A stretch of DNA of 7,666 bases from Pseudomonadota bacterium (lineage in GTDB: Bacteria; Pseudomonadota; Alphaproteobacteria; Acetobacterales; Acetobacteraceae): assembly GCA_023424475.1 (NCBI GenBank), contig JAFADX010000119.1:1-7666 (forward strand), read 5' to 3'. A program made the translations under genes and the position numbers. Positions 1-6,376 of the stretch are shown piece after piece. Below the pieces are notes generated by a model that saw nothing but the letters and a program-made list of their open reading frames with translations, was not told the origin of the DNA and made no database searches. Within the stretch, counting starts at the first letter, position 1; every line of letters starts with the position of its first letter.

Positions 1-128
1 GCGCCGGCCAAGCCCGACGCCCCATGATCGCGAACACGAAGCCGCCTCCCTTCCGCGTCGGCGCGGCCGGCGGGAAGGGCCGCTCCGCGCTGCCGGGCCC
101 GGCCGTGGCCGGACGGCCGGGAGCCTAG
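1..128 (+). other. 3' end of an upstream gene, reading frame unresolved
   Basis: The bases before the ABC ATPase are probably the tail of a co-transcribed gene, but the frame cannot be fixed from this window. One frame ends at a TGA at 25-27, and an ATG at 24 overlaps that stop. The ATG frame runs for 34 codons to a TAG at 126-128, three bases before the ATPase start. The 34-residue stretch is rich in Gly, Pro, Ala and Arg and resembles no family I know. It could be the C-terminal tail of a longer protein entering from the left, or simply untranslated. The partner of an FbpC-type ATPase is usually a permease, so a permease tail is a reasonable guess but is not shown. Confidence 0.3.
98..121 (+). 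promoter_or_regulatory. Hairpin covering part of the ABC ATPase ribosome binding site
   Basis: CCCGGCCGT (98-106) and ACGGCCGGG (113-121) are perfect inverted repeats of 9 bases around a 6-base loop. The last three bases of the right arm are the first three of the Shine-Dalgarno sequence GGGAG (119-123), which sits 8 bases before the ATG at 132. In the mRNA this hairpin would partly hide the ribosome binding site. The repeat and its position are directly visible. A regulatory role is inference, since chance hairpins are common at this GC content. Confidence 0.4.
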
Positions 129-131
129 GCC

Positions 132-1175
132 ATGCCGCTGGTCTTTCATGGAGTCCGCCATGCCTATGACGAGCAGGAGGTGCTGCGCGGCGTCGACCTG
201 ACCGTGGCGCCCGGGGAGATCGTCTGCCTGCTCGGCGCCTCGGGCTGCGGCAAGACGACGCTGCTGCGCCTCGCCTCGGGCCTTGAGCCGCTGCAGGCGG
301 GGCAGATCGAACTCGGCGGCCAGGTCATCGCCGAGCCCGGGCGGGAAGTGCCGCCGGAACGGCGCGGCGTCGGTTTCGTCTTCCAGGACTACGCGCTGTT
401 CCCCCATCTGACGGTCGCCGAGAACGTCGCCTTCGGCCTGCGCTTCGCCCCGCGAGGGGAACGTGGCTGGCGGGTGATGGACGCCCTCGCGCGCGTGGGG
501 CTCGAGGCGTACCAGGGCGCCTATCCCCACATGCTCTCGGGCGGCCAGCAGCAGCGCGTCGCGCTGGCCCGCGCGCTCGCCCCCCGCCCGGCCGTGCTGC
601 TGCTGGACGAGGCCTTCGCGAGCCTCGATGCCCGCCTGCGGGAGCAGGTGCGCGACGACACGCTTCATGTCCTGCAGACCTCGGGCATCGCCACCCTGCT
701 CGTGACCCACGATTCGGAGGAGGCGATGTTCATGGGCGACCGCATCGCCTTGATGAGGGAAGGGCGGGTCCTGCAGATCGGCCCGCCCGAGGCGCTCTAT
801 TTCGGCCCCGTGGACCGCTACGTCGCGACCTTCCTCGGCGAGGTGAACCGCCTGCCGGGACGCATCCGGGCCGGCCAGGCGGAAACGGCCATCGGCAGCC
901 TGCCGGCCGCCATGGCCGACGGGACGCCGGCCGAGGTGCTGGTGCGGCCCGAGGGCCTGCGCCTGGGCGGCGAAGGCGGCGCCGAGGCGGAAGTCGAGGC
1001 CTGCCGGCTGCTCGGCGCGACGACCCTCGTTCATCTGGCGATCCCGGACGGGGCTGGCGGATTGCTTCATCTTCACGCGCGGCTGCCGCCGGGGCGACGC
1101 CTCGCACGTGGCGAGCGCGTGAACGTCGCGCTGGATCCGGAACGGGCCTTCGTCTTTCCGCCCGAGGCTTCCTAG
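132..1175 (+). CDS. ABC transporter ATP-binding protein, FbpC-type (ferric iron or similar substrate)
   Basis: This is a 347-residue cytoplasmic ATPase subunit that would power import through an inner-membrane permease. In order it shows Walker A GASGCGKT (35-42), a Q-loop with Gln85 in FVFQDYALFPHLTV, the signature LSGGQQQR (135-142), Walker B LLLDEAF (156-162), a D-loop with SLDA, and the H-loop His193 in VTHD. Residues from about 240 to the end form a C-terminal TOBE-type regulatory region. That layout and the Q-loop wording match the FbpC/PotA/CysA group of importers, and FbpC (Fe3+) is the closest in feel. Substrate cannot be fixed without the permease and binding protein, so polyamine, thiamine or sulfate remain possible. 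The ATG at 132 is supported by GGGAG 8 bases upstream. All catalytic motifs are intact. Confidence 0.88.
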   Translation: MPLVFHGVRHAYDEQEVLRGVDLTVAPGEIVCLLGASGCGKTTLLRLASGLEPLQAGQIELGGQVIAEPGREVPPERRGVGFVFQDYALFPHLTVAENVAFGLRFAPRGERGWRVMDALARVGLEAYQGAYPHMLSGGQQQRVALARALAPRPAVLLLDEAFASLDARLREQVRDDTLHVLQTSGIATLLVTHDSEEAMFMGDRIALMREGRVLQIGPPEALYFGPVDRYVATFLGEVNRLPGRIRAGQAETAIGSLPAAMADGTPAEVLVRPEGLRLGGEGGAEAEVEACRLLGATTLVHLAIPDGAGGLLHLHARLPPGRRLARGERVNVALDPERAFVFPPEAS

Positions 1176-1190
1176 ATAGAGGGCGCCGCA

Positions 1191-1219
1191 TTGGCGCCGT
1201 GGCGGCTTCCTGCTAACGG
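1191..1219 (+). promoter_or_regulatory. Possible promoter of the tatB-tatC-serS run
   Basis: TTGGCG (1191-1196) and TAACGG (1214-1219) are spaced 17 bases apart in the 88-base gap between the ABC ATPase and tatB. Both boxes match the sigma-70-like consensus only in part. The run needs a promoter of its own if the ATPase operon does not read through, and this is the best candidate I see. It overlaps the right arm of a short repeat (GGCGCC at 1182-1187 and 1193-1198). Treat it as a suggestion. Confidence 0.28.
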
Positions 1220-1263
1220 GACAGCCCTCGCGCGGGAGCACGCCGGGGACGAAAGGGATACAC

Positions 1264-1833
1264 GTGTTTGACTTGGCCTGGTCCGAGATCGCGCTGATTG
1301 CCGTGGTGGCGCTCGTCGTCATCGGTCCCAAGGACCTGCCTGAGGCGATCAAGGGCATGGCCAAGGGCATCCAGTCCCTGCGGCGCAAGGTTGCCGAGTT
1401 CCAGCAGCAGGCGGACGAGCTCGTCCGCGAGGCGAAGCTTGACGACGTCCGCAGCCAGATCGCCGAGGTGCGCAACACCATCAGCGACATGCGCAAGTTC
1501 GACATCAAGGGCGAGATCGAGAAGGCGGTCGATTCCGACGGAACCGTCCGCAAGGCTTTCGAGGATCCGATGGCCGGCGGCGACGCCTATGCGCCGGCGC
1601 CCTACGAGCCGCCCCCGGTTCCCGAGAACGCTCCCGCCTTCGTGCCCCCCGACGTGGCCCGCTGGCACACGCCGCCGCCGCCCGAGCCGCCGGCGGTCGA
1701 GGCTTCTCCGGCGCCGGCCTTCGTGCCGCCTGCCGAGGGCGGCGCCGCCCCGACGGTGAACGCGGCCCCATCGGAGCCGGTACCGGCAACCACCCCGGCC
1801 CCTGCGCCGACCCCCACCACCCCGAGCGTCTGA
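1264..1833 (+). CDS. tatB: Sec-independent protein translocase subunit TatB
   Basis: TatB pairs with TatC to form the receptor that binds twin-arginine signal peptides before folded proteins cross the inner membrane. The 189-residue protein has the family layout. A short N-terminus with Glu8 leads into one membrane helix (about 6-20), then the Gly-Pro hinge (21-22, in VVIGPKDLP), and then a charged amphipathic and coiled region (about 23-100). From about 105 to the end the tail is very rich in Pro and Ala, with PAFVPP occurring twice (124-129 and 151-156); such tails vary widely between species. The start is GTG, with AAAGGGA five bases upstream. The long charged helix and tail favour TatB over TatA, and tatC follows after 12 bases. 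No tatA is present upstream, where an ABC ATPase gene sits instead. Confidence 0.93.
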   Translation: MFDLAWSEIALIAVVALVVIGPKDLPEAIKGMAKGIQSLRRKVAEFQQQADELVREAKLDDVRSQIAEVRNTISDMRKFDIKGEIEKAVDSDGTVRKAFEDPMAGGDAYAPAPYEPPPVPENAPAFVPPDVARWHTPPPPEPPAVEASPAPAFVPPAEGGAAPTVNAAPSEPVPATTPAPAPTPTTPSV

Positions 1834-1845
1834 GGGGACGGCTTC

Positions 1846-2631
1846 GTGGCTTCGAACACCGAAGAAGACTACATCGACGACAAGCCGATGCCGCTGCTCG
1901 ACCACCTGAAGGAGCTGCGCCAGCGGCTCCTGTGGTCGGTCGTGGCGTTCATCGTCGCCTTTGCCGTCTGCTACTATTTCTCGCGCCAGATCTACGCCTT
2001 CCTGGCGCAGCCGCTGGCCGACATCCTCGCGAAGCAGTCGGGCGAGCCGCGGCGGATGATCTTCACCGCGCTCTACGAGGCCTTCTTCACCTACCTGAAG
2101 GTGGCCTTCTTCGGCGCGGCCTTCTTTTCCTTCCCGATCTGGGCGACGCAGCTCTGGCTGTTCGTGGCGCCGGGGCTCTACCGCAGCGAGAAGCGGGCGA
2201 TCCTGCCCTTCCTGGTGGCCTCGCCCTTCCTGTTCGTGATGGGCGCGGCGCTCGCCTACTACTTCATCTTCCCGCTGGCCTGGAAATTCTTCATCTCCTT
2301 CGAGACGCCGCCGGGTTCGGGCGGCATTCCCGTGCAGCTCGAAGCGAAGGTCGGCGAGTATCTCTCGCTCGTCATGCACATGATCCTCGCCTTCGGCATC
2401 GCCTTCCAGCTGCCGGTGCTGCTGACGCTGCTGGTGAAGGTCGGGATCCTGAACGTCGAGACCCTGAAGCGGGGCCGCCGCTACGCCGTGGTGATCATGT
2501 TCGTGGTCGCGGCGGTCATCACGCCGCCCGACATCATCAGCCAGATCGGCCTCGCCGTGCCGATGATCGCGCTCTACGAGCTGTCGATCCTGGCGGCGCG
2601 CTGGGTGACGCCGAAACGCGACGATACCTGA
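1846..2631 (+). CDS. tatC: Sec-independent protein translocase subunit TatC
   Basis: TatC is the polytopic inner-membrane core of the twin-arginine translocase and the primary recognition site for RR signal peptides. The 261-residue protein carries the N-terminal cytoplasmic motif HLKELRQR (20-27) and the first cytoplasmic loop motif FVAPGLYRSEKR (106-117), whose Glu115 matches the essential Glu103 region of E. coli TatC. It also has the late motif ITPPDIISQ (225-233). Six membrane segments can be placed near 28-46, 82-104, 120-144, 170-196, 213-226 and 232-250. Start is GTG at 1846. Its ribosome binding site GAGGGGA (1832-1838) overlaps the tatB stop codon, which suggests coupled translation. 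Length is normal and no key residue is missing. Confidence 0.96.
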   Translation: MASNTEEDYIDDKPMPLLDHLKELRQRLLWSVVAFIVAFAVCYYFSRQIYAFLAQPLADILAKQSGEPRRMIFTALYEAFFTYLKVAFFGAAFFSFPIWATQLWLFVAPGLYRSEKRAILPFLVASPFLFVMGAALAYYFIFPLAWKFFISFETPPGSGGIPVQLEAKVGEYLSLVMHMILAFGIAFQLPVLLTLLVKVGILNVETLKRGRRYAVVIMFVVAAVITPPDIISQIGLAVPMIALYELSILAARWVTPKRDDT

Positions 2632-2644
2632 GGGATACCGGGCG

Positions 2645-3916
2645 ATGCATGACATCAGGGCCGTGCGCGCCGACCCGGCCGCCTTCGACGCGGCGCTGGC
2701 GCGGCGGGGGCTGGAGCCGGCCTCGGCCGCCGTCCTCGCCCGCGACGAGGCCCGCCGGGCCGCGCAGACCGCGCTGCAGGACAGGCAATCCCGCCGCAAC
2801 GCCATCGCCAGGGAGATCGGCATGGCCAAGCGCCAGGGCGCGGACACCAGCGCCCTGGAGGCCGAGGCCGTCGCCCTGCGCGACGAGATGGCCGCGCTCG
2901 AGGCTGTCGCCGCCGAGGCGGAGCGCGAGCAGACGGCGCTGCTCGAGGTGCTGCCCAACATCCTCGACCCCGAGGTGCCCGAGGGGCGCGACGAGACCGC
3001 CAATGTCGTGCTGCGCCAGCATGGCGAGGTGCCTTCCTTCGCCTTTGCCCCGAAGCAGCATTTCGAGCTCGGCGAGGCGCTGGGCCTGATGGACTTCGCC
3101 ACTGCGGCCAAGCTCGCCGGCGCGCGCTTCACGGTGCTGAAGGGCGCCCTGGCGCGGCTCGAGCGCGCGCTCGGCCAGTGGATGCTCGCCCTGCATACCG
3201 AGCAGCACGGCTACACCGAGGCCTCGGTGCCGCTGCTGGTCAACGATGCGGTCGCCTATGGCACCGACAAGCTGCCGAAATTCGCCGACGATCTGTTCCG
3301 CACGACGGACGGGCGCTGGCTGATCCCGACCGCCGAGGTGCCGCTGACCGGCTTCGCGATGGAGGAGATCATCCCCGAGGCCGCCTTGCCGATCCGCTTG
3401 GCGGCGCTGACGCCCTGCTTCCGGTCCGAGGCCGGCAGCGCCGGGCGCGACACCCGCGGCATGCTGCGCCAGCACCAGTTCTGGAAGGTGGAGATGGTCT
3501 CCATCACCACCCAGGAGCAGTCCGCCGAGGAACACGAGCGCATGACGCGCTGCGCCGAACGGGTGCTGACCGACCTCGGCCTCACCTGGCGGCGGGTCTT
3601 CCTCTGCGCCGGGGACACCGGCTTCGGCGCGGCGCGGACCTACGACCTCGAGGTCTGGCTGCCGGGGCAGCAGGCCTGGCGGGAGATCTCCTCCTGCTCC
3701 AACACCCGCGACTTCCAGGCGCGGCGGATGAACGGGCGCTACAGGCCGAAGGAAGGGAAGGGGAACCTCTTCCTGCATACCCTGAACGGCTCCGGCGTTG
3801 CCGTCGGCCGCGCGCTGATCGCGGTGATGGAAACCTACCAGCGGGAGGATGGCGCCATCCGCGTGCCGGAGGTGCTCCAGCCCTGGATGGGCGGCCTGCA
3901 GACGATCGGCCGCTGA
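2645..3916 (+). CDS. serS: Seryl-tRNA synthetase
   Basis: This cytoplasmic class II aminoacyl-tRNA synthetase attaches serine to tRNA-Ser (and to tRNA-Sec where present). At 423 residues it has the usual length. Residues about 28-105 form the N-terminal antiparallel coiled coil that holds the long variable arm of the tRNA. The catalytic domain follows. It contains the serine-binding TAEVPLT (229-235), motif 2 starting at FRSEAG (259-264) with Arg260 and Glu262 and running to FWKVEM, the EISSCSNTRDFQARR segment (347-361), and motif 3 GSGVAVGRAL (382-391) with Arg389. The ATG at 2645 has GAGGGA (2630-2635) 9 bases upstream, overlapping the tatC stop. The gene lies 13 bases after tatC and is probably the last gene of that transcript, a linkage I associate with alphaproteobacteria. 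Confidence 0.97.
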   Translation: MHDIRAVRADPAAFDAALARRGLEPASAAVLARDEARRAAQTALQDRQSRRNAIAREIGMAKRQGADTSALEAEAVALRDEMAALEAVAAEAEREQTALLEVLPNILDPEVPEGRDETANVVLRQHGEVPSFAFAPKQHFELGEALGLMDFATAAKLAGARFTVLKGALARLERALGQWMLALHTEQHGYTEASVPLLVNDAVAYGTDKLPKFADDLFRTTDGRWLIPTAEVPLTGFAMEEIIPEAALPIRLAALTPCFRSEAGSAGRDTRGMLRQHQFWKVEMVSITTQEQSAEEHERMTRCAERVLTDLGLTWRRVFLCAGDTGFGAARTYDLEVWLPGQQAWREISSCSNTRDFQARRMNGRYRPKEGKGNLFLHTLNGSGVAVGRALIAVMETYQREDGAIRVPEVLQPWMGGLQTIGR

Positions 3917-3917
3917 C

Positions 3918-4790
3918 TCAGAGAGGCCGGCCGAAGACCCGGACAATCGGCGCGCTCTCGATCCGCGCCCGCCAGAAGCCGAGGTCGCGCAGGTAGAGCG
4001 TGTTGGGCCGCGCCGGCGCGTCGCGGGAGGTGAGCCTCCGGCGGAACGGATCGTAGGCGAAGGGGGCGAAACCGGCGGCGCGCATCCGTGCCTCGATGGC
4101 CGCGTCGGTGGTGCCGGCGGTCTCCAGGATGGCGGCCTTCAGGGTATTGCCCGCCAGCAATCCGGTCGTGCCGGCGAGCACCTCGGGCTCGCCGCCCTCG
4201 ACATCGACCTTGAGCAGCAGCGGCGCCGCGCCGCCGGTCATGACGTCGAGCGTCGCGACCGGCACTTCCGCCGCACCGTCCGCCGCCGCACGATTGGTGG
4301 TGCCGCGCCCGGTCGAGAAGCGGGTCGTGCCGGGCGCCGCCCCCGCGGCGACGGCACGGATCTCGACGCGCCCGCCGAGCCCGTTCAGCGCCAGCATCGC
4401 CCGCAGGTCGGGCAGGGTCTCGCCCGCCGGTTCGAGGGCGAGCACCGTCGCGCCCGCCACCCCTGCGGCCAGCACGGCATAGACGCCGACATTGGCGCCG
4501 ACATCCGCCATGCGGTCGCCGGGCCGCAGGGCGTGCAGCAGGAAGCCCATCTCCGCCGGGTCGGTCAGGCCCGCATACCAGCAGGCCGTCGCCGACGAGA
4601 GGCCGCGGCGCAGCCGCAGGCGCACCACGCCGGCAGGGCCTTCCACCCAGGGCGCTTCGAGCGTGCCCCCCCGGCGTGCCAGGGCCTGCCAGCGGAGGAC
4701 CCGCCGCGCCGCCCCCAGCGGGTCGCGCCACACCAGCGGATGGCAGGCCAGGAAGCCCGCCAGGCGGGGCAGCGCGGCGAGGCGCCTCAG
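3918..4790 (-). CDS. FkbM-family SAM-dependent methyltransferase, probable CTG start
   Basis: Read from the CTG at 4790 the protein has 290 residues. It contains SAM-binding motif I DVGANVG (96-102), the acidic residue ending the second strand (LALEP, Glu120), and the FkbM hallmark KVDVEGGEPEVLAG (194-207). FkbM proteins are mostly O-methyltransferases acting on sugars, polyketides or other small molecules. The substrate here cannot be told. No ATG, GTG or TTG occurs in frame near the 5' end. The CTG overlaps the stop of the preceding ATPase as CTGA and has GAGGA seven bases upstream. The only other plausible start is GTG at 4733, which would remove 19 residues and has no clear ribosome binding site. 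The gene is coupled to the ATPase and ends one base from the serS stop on the opposite strand. Confidence 0.85.
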   Translation of the reverse strand: MRRLAALPRLAGFLACHPLVWRDPLGAARRVLRWQALARRGGTLEAPWVEGPAGVVRLRLRRGLSSATACWYAGLTDPAEMGFLLHALRPGDRMADVGANVGVYAVLAAGVAGATVLALEPAGETLPDLRAMLALNGLGGRVEIRAVAAGAAPGTTRFSTGRGTTNRAAADGAAEVPVATLDVMTGGAAPLLLKVDVEGGEPEVLAGTTGLLAGNTLKAAILETAGTTDAAIEARMRAAGFAPFAYDPFRRRLTSRDAPARPNTLYLRDLGFWRARIESAPIVRVFGRPL

Positions 4791-5650
4791 GCGGGGATCC
4801 TCACGCCGAGGCGGCCGGCCAGGTCGAGGATGAACTGCCAGGCGACGCGCCCGGAGCGGCCGCCGCGGGTGACCGACCATTCCACCGCCTGGGCGCGCAG
4901 GTCCTCCGGCGCCACGGGCAGGCCGAAATGGGCCGCGTAGCCTTCGATCATGGCGAAGAAGGTGTCCTGGTCGGCGTTGTGGAAGCCGATCCAGAGGCCG
5001 AAGCGGTCGGAGAGGGACACCTTCTCCTCCACCGCCTCGGCCGGGTTGATGGCGGTGCTGCGCTCGTTCTCGATCATGTCGCGCGACATCAGGTGCCGCC
5101 GGTTCGAAGTGGCGTAGAAGAGCACGTTCTCCGGCCGTCCCTCGATGCCGCCGTCGAGCACCGACTTCAGCGCCTTGTAGTCGGCGTCCTCCTTCTCGAA
5201 GGAGAGGTCGTCGCAGAACACCAGGCAGCGGCGCGGCTGGGCGCGCAGCAGGTTCAGGAGGTCGGGCAGCGTGCCGATGTCCTCGCGGTGGATCTCGATC
5301 AGCGCGAGGCTTCCCGGGATGTCGGTATTCGCGGCGGTGTGCGCGGCTTTCACGAGGGAGGACTTGCCGGTGCCGCGGGCGCCCCACAGCATGGCGTTGT
5401 TGGCGCTGTAGCCGCGCGCGAAGCGCATGGTGTTCTCGAGCAGGATCGCCTTCTGGCGCTCCACGCCGCGCAGCAGGCCGATCGGCACGGCGGCGACCCT
5501 CGGGACCGGCGCGAGGCGCGCATGGAGCCCGGGGTGCCAGACGAAGGCATCGGCGCCGGCGAGGCTCGGCGCGGCTGCGGGCGGCGGGGCCAGGCGCTCG
5601 AGCGCCTCGGCGATGCGGGTGAGGGCGGGCAGGAGGTCGTGGTCGGTCAT
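4787..5650 (-). CDS. AAA+-like ATP-binding protein, DUF815 family
   Basis: This is a 287-residue predicted cytoplasmic P-loop ATPase of the family long listed as DUF815, whose role is not established. It shows Walker A GARGTGKSS (90-98), Walker B LVFCDDLSF (143-151), a sensor-1-like segment FYATSNRRHL with Asn183, a probable arginine finger in DRFGLW (Arg216), and a basic sensor-2-like patch TRGGRSGR (261-268). Residues about 20-35 are an Ala/Pro-rich linker after a short N-terminal helix. ATG at 5650 is chosen because upstream in-frame sequence reads as low-complexity, Arg-rich antisense of yajC. A GTG one codon earlier is also possible, and the ribosome binding site is weak. The gene diverges from yajC, an arrangement I recall from related genomes, and its stop overlaps the downstream methyltransferase start. 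Confidence 0.9.
   Translation of the reverse strand: MTDHDLLPALTRIAEALERLAPPPAAAPSLAGADAFVWHPGLHARLAPVPRVAAVPIGLLRGVERQKAILLENTMRFARGYSANNAMLWGARGTGKSSLVKAAHTAANTDIPGSLALIEIHREDIGTLPDLLNLLRAQPRRCLVFCDDLSFEKEDADYKALKSVLDGGIEGRPENVLFYATSNRRHLMSRDMIENERSTAINPAEAVEEKVSLSDRFGLWIGFHNADQDTFFAMIEGYAAHFGLPVAPEDLRAQAVEWSVTRGGRSGRVAWQFILDLAGRLGVRIPA
4798..4802 (-). promoter_or_regulatory. Ribosome binding site supporting the CTG start of the methyltransferase
   Basis: On the minus strand GAGGA lies within the last codons of the ATPase gene, seven bases before the CTG at 4790-4788. Spacing and sequence are ideal for a ribosome binding site. The alternative GTG at 4733 is preceded by pyrimidine-rich sequence. 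This is the main evidence for preferring the CTG. Confidence 0.5.
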
Positions 5651-5705
5651 CACCCCGGCGGAATAGGCCCTGCGCGGCCGGCCGGGAAGGGGCGCCCGGT
5701 TCTGC

Positions 5706-5733
5706 TTGACGCGCGGGGGCGGCTGGCTAGGTT
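5706..5733 (+). promoter_or_regulatory. Promoter of yajC
   Basis: TTGACG (5706-5711), a 16-base spacer and TAGGTT (5728-5733) fit a housekeeping-sigma promoter of the alphaproteobacterial kind, where the -35 box (CTTGAC) is usually the stronger part. Transcription would start near 5740, leaving a leader of about 37 bases before the yajC ATG. It lies in the 126-base gap between the divergent ATPase gene and yajC. I saw no equally good minus-strand promoter for the ATPase gene. Confidence 0.55.
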
Positions 5734-5776
5734 GCCGCGCTCTTTCAATCACGCGCCGGGAAACGGAAACAAAGCC

Positions 5777-6145
5777 ATGTGGACCCCCTTCGGGATCTCG
5801 ACCGCTCACGCCCAGGGCGCCGCTGCCGGCGGCGGTGCGGGCATCGTCATGCAACTGCTGCCGCTGGTCCTGATCTTCGTCGTCTTCTACTTCCTGCTGA
5901 TCCGCCCGCAGCAGAAGAAGATGAAGGAGCATCGCGAGATGCTCGGCCAGCTCAAGCGCAACGACCGCGTGGTGACGGCGGGCGGCATCGTCGCGACCGT
6001 CACCAAGGTCAAGGAAGGCTCCGACGAGATCGAGGCCGAGATCGCGCCGAATGTCCGCGTCATGATCGTGCGCGGCACGATCAGCAGCGTGATCCGCCCG
6101 CAGGCCGCCAACGACAGCGGGGCCGCGGTCTCGAAGGGCGCCTGA
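5777..6145 (+). CDS. yajC: Preprotein translocase accessory subunit YajC
   Basis: YajC is a small single-span inner-membrane protein that associates with SecDF and the SecYEG channel. Residues 1-22 are a short Ala/Gly-rich stretch. One membrane helix spans about 24-43 and runs into the family motif FYFLLIRPQQKKMKEH (37-52). A small cytoplasmic domain follows with RVVTAGGIVATVTKV (64-78). The length of 122 residues is typical. The ATG at 5777 is preceded by GGAAA (5765-5769) at seven bases; the much longer open frame to its left is low-complexity antisense of the ATPase gene. yajC is normally the first gene of a yajC-secD-secF operon. Here no secD follows, and the next gene is sodB on the other strand. 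Confidence 0.94.
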   Translation: MWTPFGISTAHAQGAAAGGGAGIVMQLLPLVLIFVVFYFLLIRPQQKKMKEHREMLGQLKRNDRVVTAGGIVATVTKVKEGSDEIEAEIAPNVRVMIVRGTISSVIRPQAANDSGAAVSKGA

Positions 6146-6153
6146 GTGCCGTT

Positions 6154-6180
6154 CGGAAGTGCGCCATGTGGCGCATTCCG
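6154..6180 (+). repeat. Imperfect inverted repeat just after yajC
   Basis: CGGAAGTGCGCC (6154-6165) and GGCGCATTCCG (6170-6180) pair over 11 base pairs with one bulged G (6159) and a four-base loop ATGT. It begins 8 bases after the yajC stop. No run of T follows on either strand, so it is not a classic intrinsic terminator. It could be a 3' stabilising hairpin, a Rho-linked end or a dispersed repeat. Only the pairing itself is directly visible. Confidence 0.5.
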
Positions 6181-6320
6181 GTGAACGGCGCCGGCCCGCA
6201 CCCCCATGCATTCAGCACGCCGTCGCTGCGCGGCCGGATGGGGCGCGCGGGCCGCCGCCGGCGCTTTCGAGCGGGCTCTGAACCCCTCGCATCCCCGCCC
6301 TGCCGGGGGGGCTGCCCATG

Positions 6321-6351
6321 AAAACGGCGCCGCGGTCCTCCCGCGGCGCCG
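6321..6351 (-). terminator. Intrinsic terminator of sodB
   Basis: On the minus strand a perfect 11-base-pair stem (arms 6341-6351 and 6325-6335, arm sequence CGGCGCCGCGG) closes a five-base loop and is followed at once by TTTT (6324-6321). It lies 25 bases after the sodB stop. A GC-only stem plus a T run on just this strand assigns it to sodB rather than to yajC. Confidence 0.85.
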
Positions 6352-6376
6352 GTTCCGGTCGTGCGGCCGGGCAGGA

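Noticed and set aside
1182..1198. GGCGCC repeat after the ABC ATPase as a terminator
   Set aside because: The stem is only 6 base pairs, each arm is itself palindromic, and no T run follows.
1213..3132. A 639-codon open frame on the minus strand opposite tatB, tatC and serS
   Set aside because: It is antisense to three certain genes and its product is low-complexity, rich in Arg, His, Gly and Ala. Long shadow frames are expected at this GC content.
2537..3946. A 469-codon minus-strand open frame opposite serS
   Set aside because: Shadow of serS with no recognisable domain; serS has all synthetase motifs intact.
4793..5387. Upstream in-frame extension of the methyltransferase
   Set aside because: It overlaps the ATPase gene in another frame, reads as Arg/Pro-rich low complexity, and has no start codon close to the methyltransferase domain.
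4676..5776. A long in-frame upstream extension of yajC
   Set aside because: It is antisense to the ATPase and methyltransferase genes and low-complexity. The ATG at 5777 has a good ribosome binding site and gives the normal YajC length.
5651..6211. Upstream in-frame extension of the DUF815 ATPase
   Set aside because: It runs antisense through yajC and is Arg-rich without family similarity; the ATG at 5650 gives a usual family length.
6294..6310. CCCCG/CGGGG hairpin near 6300
   Set aside because: A 5-base-pair stem in GC-rich sequence with no T run; chance pairing is likely.
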